Positions 26,389 to 34,307 of a stretch of DNA of 44,344 nt are shown one piece after another; within the stretch, counting starts at the first letter, position 1; each line of letters begins with the position of its first letter. Source of the stretch: an uncultured Acidimicrobiales bacterium (GTDB lineage Bacteria; Actinomycetota; Acidimicrobiia; Acidimicrobiales; CADCSY01); assembly GCA_902805555.1 (NCBI GenBank), contig CADCSY010000104.1, forward strand, positions 1 through 44,344, in the 5' to 3' direction. The notes beneath the pieces were generated by a model. It made no database searches, was not told the origin of the DNA, and saw only the letters and a list, made by a program, of their open reading frames with translations. The translations under genes were made by a program, and so were the position numbers.

Positions 26389-26934
26389 TCAGGCGGTGGT
26401 GGGGTCGGTGGCGGGGTCGACGGTCGCCGGGTCGGCGTCCGGCACGGCGGGCAGCGCCTCGCCCTCCTGCTCGACGACGACGGTGAGCGGGTCCGCCAGC
26501 GGCTCGGGGTCGCCCGGCACCGGGACCTCGGCGACCGGGACCGGCGCGGGGAGCGTGGCCTCGACCGCGGCCTCGGCGGTGGACACCACCTCCGGGGGGA
26601 CGCGAGATCCGGACGCAGCACCCGTGGTCGAGCCGCTGGTCCCGCCGGTGCCGCCGCCCGTCACGGGCTCGGGCACCACCACCGTCGGCGTCGGGGTGTG
26701 GGGTGGGGCGCTGGTGGTGAGCGGCGCTGCGCCGGTCCCGTCGAGCTTGGAGCGAAGCCGCGCCCGGAGCTGGGCGCCCGGGCCGGGTGCCACGAGCAGC
26801 CCGATGGCGACGCCGACGCCGAGCACGGCGAGGCGCCGGTACCCGACCAGCCTGCCGGTCCAGTAGCCGAGCTTGGCCCCGCCGAAGGCGGCCTTCACGG
26901 GTACCACCACGAAACGTGTCATCAACCAGATCAT
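26389..26934 (-). CDS. hypothetical membrane-anchored protein with Pro/Thr/Val-rich tail
   Basis: 181 residues. The first 50 contain a hydrophobic region (GYRRLAVLGVGVAIGLLVAP) with flanking basic residues, followed by PGPGAQLRARLRSKLDG, a layout reminiscent of YtxH-like proteins (membrane helix, then LLxAPxxGxxLR). The remaining 120 residues are low-complexity Pro/Thr/Val/Ala/Glu, likely disordered. No family is recognised and no function can be assigned. The ATG overlaps the stop of the tiny repeat-peptide ORF as ATGA and is preceded by GAGGAG. It lies between ftsY and ffh, an unusual neighbour for two SRP-pathway genes. Confidence 0.75.
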   Translation of the reverse strand: MIWLMTRFVVVPVKAAFGGAKLGYWTGRLVGYRRLAVLGVGVAIGLLVAPGPGAQLRARLRSKLDGTGAAPLTTSAPPHTPTPTVVVPEPVTGGGTGGTSGSTTGAASGSRVPPEVVSTAEAAVEATLPAPVPVAEVPVPGDPEPLADPLTVVVEQEGEALPAVPDADPATVDPATDPTTA

Positions 26935-27050
26935 CGTGCGCTCCTCGGTCCTGGGGTGGTGCGGGCTCGGGTGGTGCGGGCTCGGGTCGTGCGGGCTGGG
27001 GTCGTGCGGGCTCGGGTGGTGCGGGCCGGGCGGGTGCCGGGCTGGCTCAT
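26931..27050 (-). CDS. 39-aa basic pentapeptide-repeat ORF coupled to ftsY
   Basis: An ORF whose ATG overlaps the ftsY stop (ATGA) and whose TGA overlaps the start of the next gene (ATGA), so it fills the whole gap. After MSQPGTRP it encodes five copies of the pentapeptide ARTT(R/P), then GPRSAR. Arg and Thr dominate and there are no acidic residues. Each copy corresponds to one 15-bp DNA repeat. There is no strong ribosome binding site. It could be a real coupled peptide, or non-coding repeat DNA that happens to stay open. I infer translation only from the two exact overlaps, which are the norm between real genes in this genome. Confidence 0.4.
   Translation of the reverse strand: MSQPGTRPARTTRARTTPARTTRARTTRARTTPGPRSAR
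26951..27025. repeat. 15-bp tandem repeat, five units
   Basis: Five consecutive 15-bp units of the form CT(C/G)GGGT(G/C)GTGCGGG, starting at 26951, 26966, 26981, 26996 and 27011, with a decayed sixth (27026-27041). They differ at two positions only. The unit is a multiple of three and keeps the minus-strand frame open. Located between ftsY and a membrane hypothetical. Confidence 0.95.
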
Positions 27051-28279
27051 GCCGCGAACAGGGCTTCGACGAACTCGTCCGGATCGAAGGCGACCAGGTC
27101 GTCGATCGTCTCGCCGAGGCCGACGAGCTTGACCGGGATGCCGAGCTCGGACTGGATGGCGAGCACGATGCCGCCCTTGGCGGACCCGTCCAGCTTGGTC
27201 AGCACCACGCCGGTGACGTCGACGGCGTCGAGGAACTGCTGCGCCTGGGTCAGGCCGTTCTGGCCCGTGGTGGCGTCGAGCACGAGGAGGACCTCGCTCA
27301 CCGCGCCCGGCGGCTTCTCGGCCACCCGTCTCACCTTGCGCAGCTCGTCCATGAGGTTCGTCTTGGTGTGGAGGCGGCCGGCGGTGTCGGCGAGCACGAG
27401 GTCGGCGTCGCGCGCGTCGGCCCGCTGGACGGCGTCGAAGATCACCGACGAGGGGTCGCCGCCCTCCGCACCACGCACGAAGTCGGTCCCCGCCCGCTCG
27501 GCCCACATCCCGAGCTGCTCGGCCGCCGCCGCCCGGAAGGTGTCCCCTGCGGCCATCACCACCTTGCGACCCTCGGCCACCTGGAGCTTGGCCAGCTTGC
27601 CGATCGTGGTCGTCTTCCCCACCCCGTTGACGCCCACGAAGAGCCACACGTTGGTCGCACCCTGGCGGAGGGTGAGGCTGCGGTCGGGCACCTGGAGCCG
27701 CACCTTCAGGTCCCCCTTCAGCTGCTCGAGCAGGGCCTCGGGCTGGGTGATGCCCTTTGCCTTCACCTCCATGCGCAGGTCGTCGAGCACCTCCGTGGTG
27801 AGGCCGATCCCCACGTCGGCCCTGAGCAGCGCCTCCTCGAGGTCGTCCCAGGTGTCGGCGTCGATCGTGGAACGGGAGAGGATCGAGCCGACGTAGCCGG
27901 AGAACAGGCCGCGCGCCTTCGCCAGCCGGTCGCGGAAGCGGGGCCGAACCGCCTCCTCGACGATGCCGATCTCGGCCTCGGCCAGCGCCTCCTCGATCTC
28001 GGCGACGGTCGCCTCGTCGGGCTCCGGGACGAGGACGTCAGGATCGCCCTCCAGGCTGGGCGCCTCCCCCGGCGGCGGCAGGGTGCCGACGCCCGAGCTG
28101 GCTCCCGGAGGGTCGGCGGGGCCGGTGCCCGTCGCGGGTCGGCTGGAGGGGCGGATGACCGGCCGGGCCGGCGGCGCCTCCAGGTAGCCGTCCGAACGAC
28201 CCCGGCGCGTGACCACGAAGGCGACGGTGGAGCCGACGAGGACGACGGCGAGGACGACCAGCAGGATGACGATCTCCAT
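27047..28279 (-). CDS. ftsY: signal recognition particle receptor FtsY
   Basis: FtsY (410 aa) docks SRP-ribosome complexes at the membrane. It begins with a membrane segment (MEIVILLVVLAVVLVGSTVA), then a Pro/Gly/acidic linker to about residue 100. The N and G domains follow: GVNGVGKTTTIGKLAKLQVA (G1), a DTAGRLHTKTNLMDEL stretch, TKLDGSAKGGIVLAIQSELG, and the closing LVAFDPDEFVEALFAA. The N-terminal helix is typical of actinobacterial FtsY. Its stop overlaps the repeat-peptide start. A promoter candidate and a 20-bp palindrome lie directly upstream. Confidence 0.97.
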   Translation of the reverse strand: MEIVILLVVLAVVLVGSTVAFVVTRRGRSDGYLEAPPARPVIRPSSRPATGTGPADPPGASSGVGTLPPPGEAPSLEGDPDVLVPEPDEATVAEIEEALAEAEIGIVEEAVRPRFRDRLAKARGLFSGYVGSILSRSTIDADTWDDLEEALLRADVGIGLTTEVLDDLRMEVKAKGITQPEALLEQLKGDLKVRLQVPDRSLTLRQGATNVWLFVGVNGVGKTTTIGKLAKLQVAEGRKVVMAAGDTFRAAAAEQLGMWAERAGTDFVRGAEGGDPSSVIFDAVQRADARDADLVLADTAGRLHTKTNLMDELRKVRRVAEKPPGAVSEVLLVLDATTGQNGLTQAQQFLDAVDVTGVVLTKLDGSAKGGIVLAIQSELGIPVKLVGLGETIDDLVAFDPDEFVEALFAA

Positions 28280-28288
28280 GGCCGCCGC

Positions 28289-28330
28289 AGCCTACCCAGG
28301 GCCGCGAACGGCCCGAGCGGCCGCTCGGGC
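28289..28330 (-). promoter_or_regulatory. ftsY promoter candidate with 20-bp perfect palindrome
   Basis: TAGGCT on the minus strand (28289-28294) is a -10 candidate, 9 nt before the ftsY ATG. About 16 nt further upstream is the perfect palindrome GCCCGAGCGGCCGCTCGGGC (28311-28330), which would cover the -35 position. It could be an operator, or a terminator hairpin for smc (stop at 28400) without a U-tract. Confidence 0.45.
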
Positions 28331-28399
28331 GCCGGATGCCCACCTCGGGTGGCCCGAGCCCCGCCGCCACCAGCCGGCTCGGTCGTGGTCCCGACGGGG

Positions 28400-31300
28400 C
28401 TAGGTGGTCACCGCGACCCGCTCGCTGACGACCCGGGAGGACCCACCCGGCTGCATGGTGACGCCGTAGAGCACGTCGGCGACCTCCATGGTGCGCTTCT
28501 GGTGGCTGACGACGAGCAGCTGGGCCTCGAGGCGGAACTGGCCGACCAGGTCGAGGAAGCGGCGGAGGTTCACGTCGTCGAGGGCGGCTTCCACCTCGTC
28601 CATCAGGTAGAACGGCGACGGCCGGCTGCGGAACACAGCGAAGAGGTAGGCCAGGGCGGTCAGCGACCGCTCCCCACCCGAGAGCAGCGACAGCTTGCGG
28701 ACGTTCTTCCCGGAGGGCCGGGCGTCGACCTCGATGCCGGTCTCGAGCGGGTCGTCCGGGTCGGTGAGGCGGAGGCGGCCCTGCCCCCCGGGGAACAGCG
28801 TCTCGAACAGGTCCGTGAAGTGCCCGCTGACGTCGGCGAAGGCGGCCAGGAACGTCTCGACGATCTCGGCGTCGACGGCCCGGATGACGCGGGCCAGCTC
28901 GCGACGCCCGGACCGCACGTCCTCGAGCTGCGATTCCACGAACGCGTGCCGCTCCTTGACGGCGTCGTGCTCCTCCAGCGCGAGCGGGTTGACGGGCCCC
29001 ATGAGCCGCAGCTCCCGCTCCCGCTCCCGCAGGCGTGCGTTGGGGCTGACCCCCTCGGGCAGCTCGGGGCAGGTCGCAGCGAGCGCGGCCTCCGGCTCGG
29101 AGTCGAGCTCCCGGCGGATGGACTCGACCGACGCCTCCACCCGGAGCGAGAGCTCCTGCGCCTCGAGCTCCGCCCGCTGCCCCCGCTCCCGGAGCTCGCC
29201 GAGGCGGCGCTCGGCGTCGGCCCGCTCCGTCCGGAGCACGTCGAGGCGGGCCGCCTCCACGCGCACCGCCTCGCTCTGCGCCCGACGGCGCTCCCTGAGG
29301 TCGGCGAGGGCGGCGTCGAGCCAGCCACGCTCGCCGCGCACCACGGCGGCCAGGGAGCGGACCGCCCCGAGCCGGCGCTGGAGGTCGACGCGCCGGCTCT
29401 CGGCACCGGCCCGCTCGACGACGTTGCGGGAGAGCCGCTCGTCGACCTCGTCGAGGCGCGACCGCAGGTAGGCCCGGCGCTCGTCGAGGCCGTGCGTGCG
29501 CACCTCGAGGTCGGTGCGCAACGACCGCACCGCGGCTGCCCGCTCGTCGAGCTGGGACCGGTCGGCCGCCATGCGACGGGCTCGCTCGGCGGCGGCGGCC
29601 TCCGCCACCTCGAGGGCGGGGAGCTCTGCGTCGAGCGCGAAGAGGCGGCCCTGCTCGCGACCGGCTCGCTCCGCCAGCTCCGCCACGTCGGACCGGAGCC
29701 CCTCCGCCTCGAGGGCGACGTCCACGCGCTCGGCCTCGACCCGGGCGAGCCCGTCGGCGGCGGTGCGACGGGAGCTGTCGTTGGCGTCGTGCTGGCGGTC
29801 GGCGAGCACCTCCTCCGCCCGCGCGTCGGCGAGCGCGGCCCGGGCGTGGGCGGCCACCGCCTCCGCTCCTGCGGCGGCCGCTGCGGCGTGCTGGGCCCTG
29901 GCCTTCGCCTCCTCGAGGGCGGGCCCGGTGGCCCCGGCGCCGGCGGCGCCGATGCGCCAGCCTCCGGGGGCGAACCGGTCACCGGTGCGGGTGACGACGA
30001 CGGCGTGCGGATGGCGCACGGCGACGTCGAGGGCCGCCTGCCACGGTGGCGCACCGGGGGCCGACTCGACGCACACGGCGGACCAGAGGACGGCGTCGAG
30101 CGCGCGGTCGACCTCGGGGTCCCCCGACCGCACGTGGTCCCGCACCGCCTCGCCTGCGCCGGGAGGCAGGGCCCTGACGACCTCGTCGGCGACGCCGAGG
30201 GGGAGGATGGCGCCCGTCCCGGCCTCGTGCAGCACCTCGAGCGCGCGCCGTGCGCCGAGCGCGCCGCCCCGGACGACCACGGCGGCCAGCGCCGGGCCCA
30301 GTGCGGCCTCGACCGCCGGCTCCCACCCGTCGTCCACCTCCACGAGGTCGAGGAGGGTGCCGACGACGCCCTCCACCCCCTGCAGGCGCTGCGCCCCGGC
30401 TCGGGCACGCGCCTCGTCGAGCGCCTGCTCGAGCGCCTCCGCCCTGGCCGCCCACGCGTGCCGCTCGGCGTCGGCCGCCCGGCGAGCGGACTCGGCGTCC
30501 TCCAGTGCCGCCTCGGCGTCGGCGCGCCCGGCGGCGGCTGCCTCACGGCGGGTCGCGAGGTCGGGCACCGCGGCCTCCGTCGCCGCCACGGTGGTGCGCA
30601 GCCGGTCGGCTTCGGCGTCGAGGCGCTCCACCCTCGCCTCGAGCGACGCGAGGCGGGCGCGCGCCCGGCCCACCTCCCCACCGGCCTGTTCGGCAGCGCT
30701 GCGCAGGGCCGTCAGCTCGCCCCTCACCTCGGCCGCCCTCCCACCGGCGGCGGGCACCTCGTCCCCCCAGGCGTCGGCGAAGGCGGCCTGCTCGGCGGCG
30801 AGCGTGGCCTCCAGGTCCGCGACCCGGGCCGCCTCCGGGACGAGCCGTTCGGCGGCCGCTTCCGCCTCGTCCAGCTCGGCCCGCAACCGGGCGCCGTCCG
30901 CCTCGAGGGTGGCCACCACCTCGCGGTCGATGACGACCGCCAGGTCGCGCTCGAGGCCGCGCTCCCGCTCGGTGAGCACGGCCGCGAGGCCCTGGGCCTG
31001 GGCCGACGCCCGCTCCACCCGGACGAGGACGTCACCGAGGTCCTCGGCCCCCATCGCCCCCAACCTGGCCTCGGTGGTGAGCACGCCGGCGTCGAGCCGG
31101 GCCAGCTCGGCCTTCACCGCGACGTCCTCCCGCTCGATCTCGATGCGGCGCTCGGCACCGGTCCGGAGGCGGGCCCGCAGCGCAGCCAGCTCCTGCCCGG
31201 CGAGGAACAGGCGCAGGGCGAGGAGCTCGGCCATCAGGTCGCCGTGCCTCCTGGCCGCCTCGGCCTGGCGCTCGAGCGGACGGAGCTGGCGGCGCAGCTC

Positions 31301-31888
31301 CCGCAGCAGGTCGGACAGCCGGAGCAGGTTCGCCTCCGTCGCCTCCAGCCGGCGCTGGGCCCGCTCCTTCCGGCGCCGGAACTTGAGGACCCCGGCGGCC
31401 TCCTCGATCACCGCCCGCCGGTCCTCGGGGCGGGCGTTCAAGATGGCGTCGAGCTGACCCTGGCCGATGATGACGTGCTGCTGGCGCCCGACCCCGGTGT
31501 CGGCGAGGAGGTCCTGGACGTCGAGGAGCCGGCACGCCACCCCGTTCAGGGCGTACTCGCTGTCGCCGTTGCGGAACAAGGTCCGGCTGACCGTCAGCTC
31601 GGAGAACCCGATCGGCAGCTGGCCGTCGCTGTTGTCGATCGTGAGGCTGACCTCGGCCCGGCCGAGCGCCGGACGGCTGCCGGTGCCGGCGAAGATGACG
31701 TCGTCCATCTTCGAGCTGCGCACCGTGCGCGGGCCCTGGGCGCCGAGCACCCAGGCGACGGCGTCGACGATGTTCGACTTGCCGGAGCCGTTGGGGCCGA
31801 CGACCACGGTGATCCCCGGTTCGAGGTCGAGCGTGGTGGCATCGGCGAAGGACTTGAAGCCCTTGAGGGTGAGGGACTTGAGGTGCAC
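28400..31888 (-). CDS. smc: chromosome segregation protein SMC
   Basis: A full-length SMC of 1162 aa. Walker A GPNGSGKSN is at 31-39 after the start (LKSLTLKGFKSFADATTLDL), with the N-terminal Q-loop region GVGRQQHVIIGQGQLDAILN. Two long coiled coils, rich in Glu/Arg/Ala, flank a hinge near the middle (QGVEGVVGTLLDLVEVDDGW). The C-terminal head has the ABC signature LSGGERSLTALAYLFAVF and Walker B FYLMDEVEAALDD. SMC organises and segregates chromosomes with ScpA/ScpB, not encoded here. The GTG at 31888 gives the canonical N-terminus; a -10-like TACCGT lies 10 nt upstream, so the leader may be very short. Long upstream in-frame extensions lie opposite the SDR gene and are not real. Confidence 0.97.
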   Translation of the reverse strand: MHLKSLTLKGFKSFADATTLDLEPGITVVVGPNGSGKSNIVDAVAWVLGAQGPRTVRSSKMDDVIFAGTGSRPALGRAEVSLTIDNSDGQLPIGFSELTVSRTLFRNGDSEYALNGVACRLLDVQDLLADTGVGRQQHVIIGQGQLDAILNARPEDRRAVIEEAAGVLKFRRRKERAQRRLEATEANLLRLSDLLRELRRQLRPLERQAEAARRHGDLMAELLALRLFLAGQELAALRARLRTGAERRIEIEREDVAVKAELARLDAGVLTTEARLGAMGAEDLGDVLVRVERASAQAQGLAAVLTERERGLERDLAVVIDREVVATLEADGARLRAELDEAEAAAERLVPEAARVADLEATLAAEQAAFADAWGDEVPAAGGRAAEVRGELTALRSAAEQAGGEVGRARARLASLEARVERLDAEADRLRTTVAATEAAVPDLATRREAAAAGRADAEAALEDAESARRAADAERHAWAARAEALEQALDEARARAGAQRLQGVEGVVGTLLDLVEVDDGWEPAVEAALGPALAAVVVRGGALGARRALEVLHEAGTGAILPLGVADEVVRALPPGAGEAVRDHVRSGDPEVDRALDAVLWSAVCVESAPGAPPWQAALDVAVRHPHAVVVTRTGDRFAPGGWRIGAAGAGATGPALEEAKARAQHAAAAAAGAEAVAAHARAALADARAEEVLADRQHDANDSSRRTAADGLARVEAERVDVALEAEGLRSDVAELAERAGREQGRLFALDAELPALEVAEAAAAERARRMAADRSQLDERAAAVRSLRTDLEVRTHGLDERRAYLRSRLDEVDERLSRNVVERAGAESRRVDLQRRLGAVRSLAAVVRGERGWLDAALADLRERRRAQSEAVRVEAARLDVLRTERADAERRLGELRERGQRAELEAQELSLRVEASVESIRRELDSEPEAALAATCPELPEGVSPNARLRERERELRLMGPVNPLALEEHDAVKERHAFVESQLEDVRSGRRELARVIRAVDAEIVETFLAAFADVSGHFTDLFETLFPGGQGRLRLTDPDDPLETGIEVDARPSGKNVRKLSLLSGGERSLTALAYLFAVFRSRPSPFYLMDEVEAALDDVNLRRFLDLVGQFRLEAQLLVVSHQKRTMEVADVLYGVTMQPGGSSRVVSERVAVTT

Positions 31889-32125
31889 GCCGGACGAGAC
31901 GGTACCGGCCGGGTCTGCGCCGGAGCGTGACCCCTGGCGGTCGCGCCGACAGGCGACGCGCGCCCGGGAGCAGGCTCCCGCTGCCCACGCCCGCCGCAGA
32001 GGAACGGCCGGTTCGCCGTGCCGACCGCGGCTCGCGGCCCCCTCTGCGGACGGAGGACGGGGGTCGCACGAGCTCGCATGGGCCCGGACCTGCGTCCGTG
32101 GTGCGACCATGTCGGCGTGGCGCAG
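31889..32125. other. divergent intergenic region between smc and SDR gene
   Basis: No gene is supported in this stretch. For smc, TACCGT on the minus strand (31899-31904) is a -10 candidate. A perfect inverted repeat GGGAGC-AG-GCTCCC lies at 31966-31979 and may be an operator or a small hairpin. No promoter for the SDR gene is obvious. Confidence 0.4.
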
Positions 32126-32884
32126 ATGGAGGAGGGTCGGCCGGTCGCCCTCGTGACCGGCGTGGGTCGGCGCGTCGGCATCGGCGCCGCGGTGGCCGAG
32201 CGACTGGCGACCGACGGCTTCGACGTCGGCTTCACCTGGTGGTCCCCCTACGACGAGCGGATGCCCTGGGGAGCCGATCCCGGGTCGGTCGACGAGACGA
32301 GAGGGCGGCTCGCAGCCGCCGGTGCCCGCAGCGTCGCCGTCGAGGCCGACCTCGAGGCGCAGGCCACCCCGTCGGCGGTCTTCGACCGGGTTGAGACCGC
32401 CCTCGGCCCGGTCGCCGCCCTCGTCCTCTGCCACTGCGAGTCGGTGGACTCGGGCATCCTCGACACGTCGGTGGAGAGCTTCGACCGGCACTTCGCGGTG
32501 AACGCGCGCGCCACCTGGCTCCTCATCCGGGAGCTGGCACGGCGCTACCAGGGCCCGCACGGCGACGGTCGGATCGTCGCCCTCACGAGCGACCACACCG
32601 TGCACAACCTGCCGTACGGCTCCAGCAAGGCGGCGCTCGACCGGATCACGCTCGCTGCGGCGACGGAGCTCGCCCACCTCGGCATCACCGCCAACGTGGT
32701 CAACCCCGGTGCCACCGACACGGGCTGGATGACGCCGGAGCAGCTCAGGCAGGTCGCGGCCGACACGCCCCTCGGACGGGTCGGCCAGCCGGTCGACGTC
32801 GCGAACCTCGTGTCGTTCCTGTGCTCCCCCGAGGGGGGATGGGTCAACGGCCAGCTCCTCTCGTCGAACGGAGGGCTCGCGTGA
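32126..32884 (+). CDS. SDR family oxidoreductase
   Basis: A 252-residue classical short-chain dehydrogenase/reductase. The cofactor motif is VALVTGVGRRVGIGAAVAER (TGxxxGIG-like, with a two-residue longer loop). The active-site region is RIVALTSDHTVHNLPYGSSK with YxxxK intact and a Ser upstream. The closing segment NVVNPGATDTGWMTPEQL and PVDVANLVSFLCSPEGGWVN is typical of 3-oxoacyl-ACP-reductase-like SDRs. The substrate is unknown. Start: ATG at 32126, or GTG at 32117; neither has a ribosome binding site. It and the MFS gene form a plus-strand insertion between smc and mutM. Confidence 0.92.
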   Translation: MEEGRPVALVTGVGRRVGIGAAVAERLATDGFDVGFTWWSPYDERMPWGADPGSVDETRGRLAAAGARSVAVEADLEAQATPSAVFDRVETALGPVAALVLCHCESVDSGILDTSVESFDRHFAVNARATWLLIRELARRYQGPHGDGRIVALTSDHTVHNLPYGSSKAALDRITLAAATELAHLGITANVVNPGATDTGWMTPEQLRQVAADTPLGRVGQPVDVANLVSFLCSPEGGWVNGQLLSSNGGLA

Positions 32885-32930
32885 GCGCACGCCGTCCCGC
32901 GACGTCGTTGCTCCGGTGGGTGCTGGGAGG

Positions 32931-32959
32931 GGTCGCGGGTGCGGGCATCACCCGGGACC
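32931..32959 (+). terminator. candidate hairpin terminator after SDR gene
   Basis: GGTCGCGGGTG (32931-32941) pairs with CACCCGGGACC (32949-32959) over 11 bp with one mismatch and a 7-nt loop, 47 nt after the SDR stop. No T-run follows, as is common in high-GC actinobacteria, so it may also be a non-terminating structure. The rest of the 195-nt gap to the MFS gene holds only a dubious 31-codon ORF. Confidence 0.4.
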
Positions 32960-33079
32960 CGCCGGGATGGCCGTGATGCCGCTCCGGTCCCGGGAGGGGC
33001 GGGCGCCTCGTCGGCCTCCGACCGCCGGTCGGTCGGCGGGGCCTCACCCGCAGTTCGCGCCGGCGCCGGAGCAGGCGGG

Positions 33080-34297
33080 GTGACGAACGCTGCGCTCGAC
33101 TCCCGGCGGGGCTGGGCGGTCGTCGCAGCCGGCGCGCTGGCGTCGGGGACCGCCTTCGGCACCGTGTACACGTTCGGCGCCTTCTTCGACGCCATGGCCG
33201 ACGACCTCGACGCCGGCCGGGGATCGACCGCCCTCGTCTTCGGCGTCACCCTGCTGCTGTTCTTCGGCTTCGGGGCGGTGTCGGGACCGCTCGCCGACCG
33301 GTACGGCCCGAGACGGCTCGTCCTCGGTGGCGCCCTGCTGGTGTCGGTCGGCCTGGCCCTCACCTCCCGGGTCGACGCCGTCGCCGCCGGCTACCTCACC
33401 TACGGCGTGGGGGTCGGCCTCGGCGGCGGGATGATCATCACGCCCCTCTACGCAGCGGCGGGCGGCTGGTTCGTGCGCCGGCGGGCCCTCGCCGTGGGGG
33501 TGGTCGCCACCGGCAACGGCCTCGGCACGCTCGTCCTCGTCCCGCTGGCGGAGCGCCTGATCGCCGACCACGGCTGGCGCACCGCCTACCTGGTGCTCGC
33601 TGCCCTCGACCTGGCGCTGCTGACGGTGGCGGGCGCGATCGTGGCCCGCCCGCCCATCCCGGCTGCACCACCGGCGCTGGAGCGGATGCGGGCGGTGGCG
33701 GGCGTCGCCGCCTTCAGGCGCCTGTTCCTGACCGGCATGCTGTTCTCGATCTCGCTCTTCATCGCGTTCGGCTTCGTCGTCGACTTCGCGACCGCGGAGG
33801 GCGTGTCGTCGAGCAGGGCTGCGCTGCTCGTGGGCATCATCGGCGCCTCGAGCGTCGTCGGCCGGCTGGGCCTCACCGTGCTCTCGGGGAAGGTGCCCGC
33901 CGTCCGCCTGCTCCAGGGATGCCTCGCCGCCCAGCCGCTCGCGTTCGGCGTGTGGCTCGTGGCCGGCGGCACGTACCCGCTGCTCGTCTGCTTCGCCCTC
34001 CTGCTCGGCGTGGCCTACGGCGGCTTCGTGGCGCTCGGACCCGAGGCCGCCGCCGTCCTGTTCGGCGTGGTCGGCCTCGGCGGGGTGATGGGGCTGATGT
34101 TCCTGGGCGCCGGCCTCGGCGGCCTCGTCGGCCCCCCGCTGGCCGGGTGGCTTGCCGACACCAGCTCCGGCAGCACCGTGCCCATCGCCCTCGCCCTCGG
34201 CGTCGCCGTCGTGGCCTTCGTCCTGTCGCTCGGCATCCCGGTGCGAGGCGGCGACGCGCTGGTGGTGCCGGCGGGGCCGGGCGCCCCCGTCGGCTGA
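33080..34297 (+). CDS. MFS transporter
   Basis: A 405-residue major facilitator with about 12 hydrophobic helices. The loop 2-3 signature appears as GPLADRYGPRRLVLGG (G-x-x-x-D-R-x-G-x-R/K-R). Helix 4-5 regions GVGVGLGGGMIITPLYAAAG and GWFVRRRALAVGVVATGNGL resemble monocarboxylate/oxalate-type (MCT/OFA-like) carriers, in which WF..RR.LA.G....G.G is a family mark. Substrate unknown. The GTG at 33080 is chosen because the protein then begins just before helix 1 and GGAG lies upstream; a longer in-frame ORF adds a Gly/Ala/Arg stretch. It converges on mutM with a 10-nt gap. Confidence 0.9.
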   Translation: MTNAALDSRRGWAVVAAGALASGTAFGTVYTFGAFFDAMADDLDAGRGSTALVFGVTLLLFFGFGAVSGPLADRYGPRRLVLGGALLVSVGLALTSRVDAVAAGYLTYGVGVGLGGGMIITPLYAAAGGWFVRRRALAVGVVATGNGLGTLVLVPLAERLIADHGWRTAYLVLAALDLALLTVAGAIVARPPIPAAPPALERMRAVAGVAAFRRLFLTGMLFSISLFIAFGFVVDFATAEGVSSSRAALLVGIIGASSVVGRLGLTVLSGKVPAVRLLQGCLAAQPLAFGVWLVAGGTYPLLVCFALLLGVAYGGFVALGPEAAAVLFGVVGLGGVMGLMFLGAGLGGLVGPPLAGWLADTSSGSTVPIALALGVAVVAFVLSLGIPVRGGDALVVPAGPGAPVG

Positions 34298-34307
34298 GGC
34301 AGGACCC

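Noticed and set aside
31889-32890. Long N-terminal extension of smc in the same frame
   Set aside because: It lies antisense to the SDR gene; canonical SMC starts at LKSLTLKGFKSF and no relative has such an extension.
32881-32976. 31-codon ORF overlapping the SDR stop as GTGA
   Set aside because: The overlap resembles real couplings here, but the peptide has no pattern, covers a hairpin, and has no ribosome binding site.
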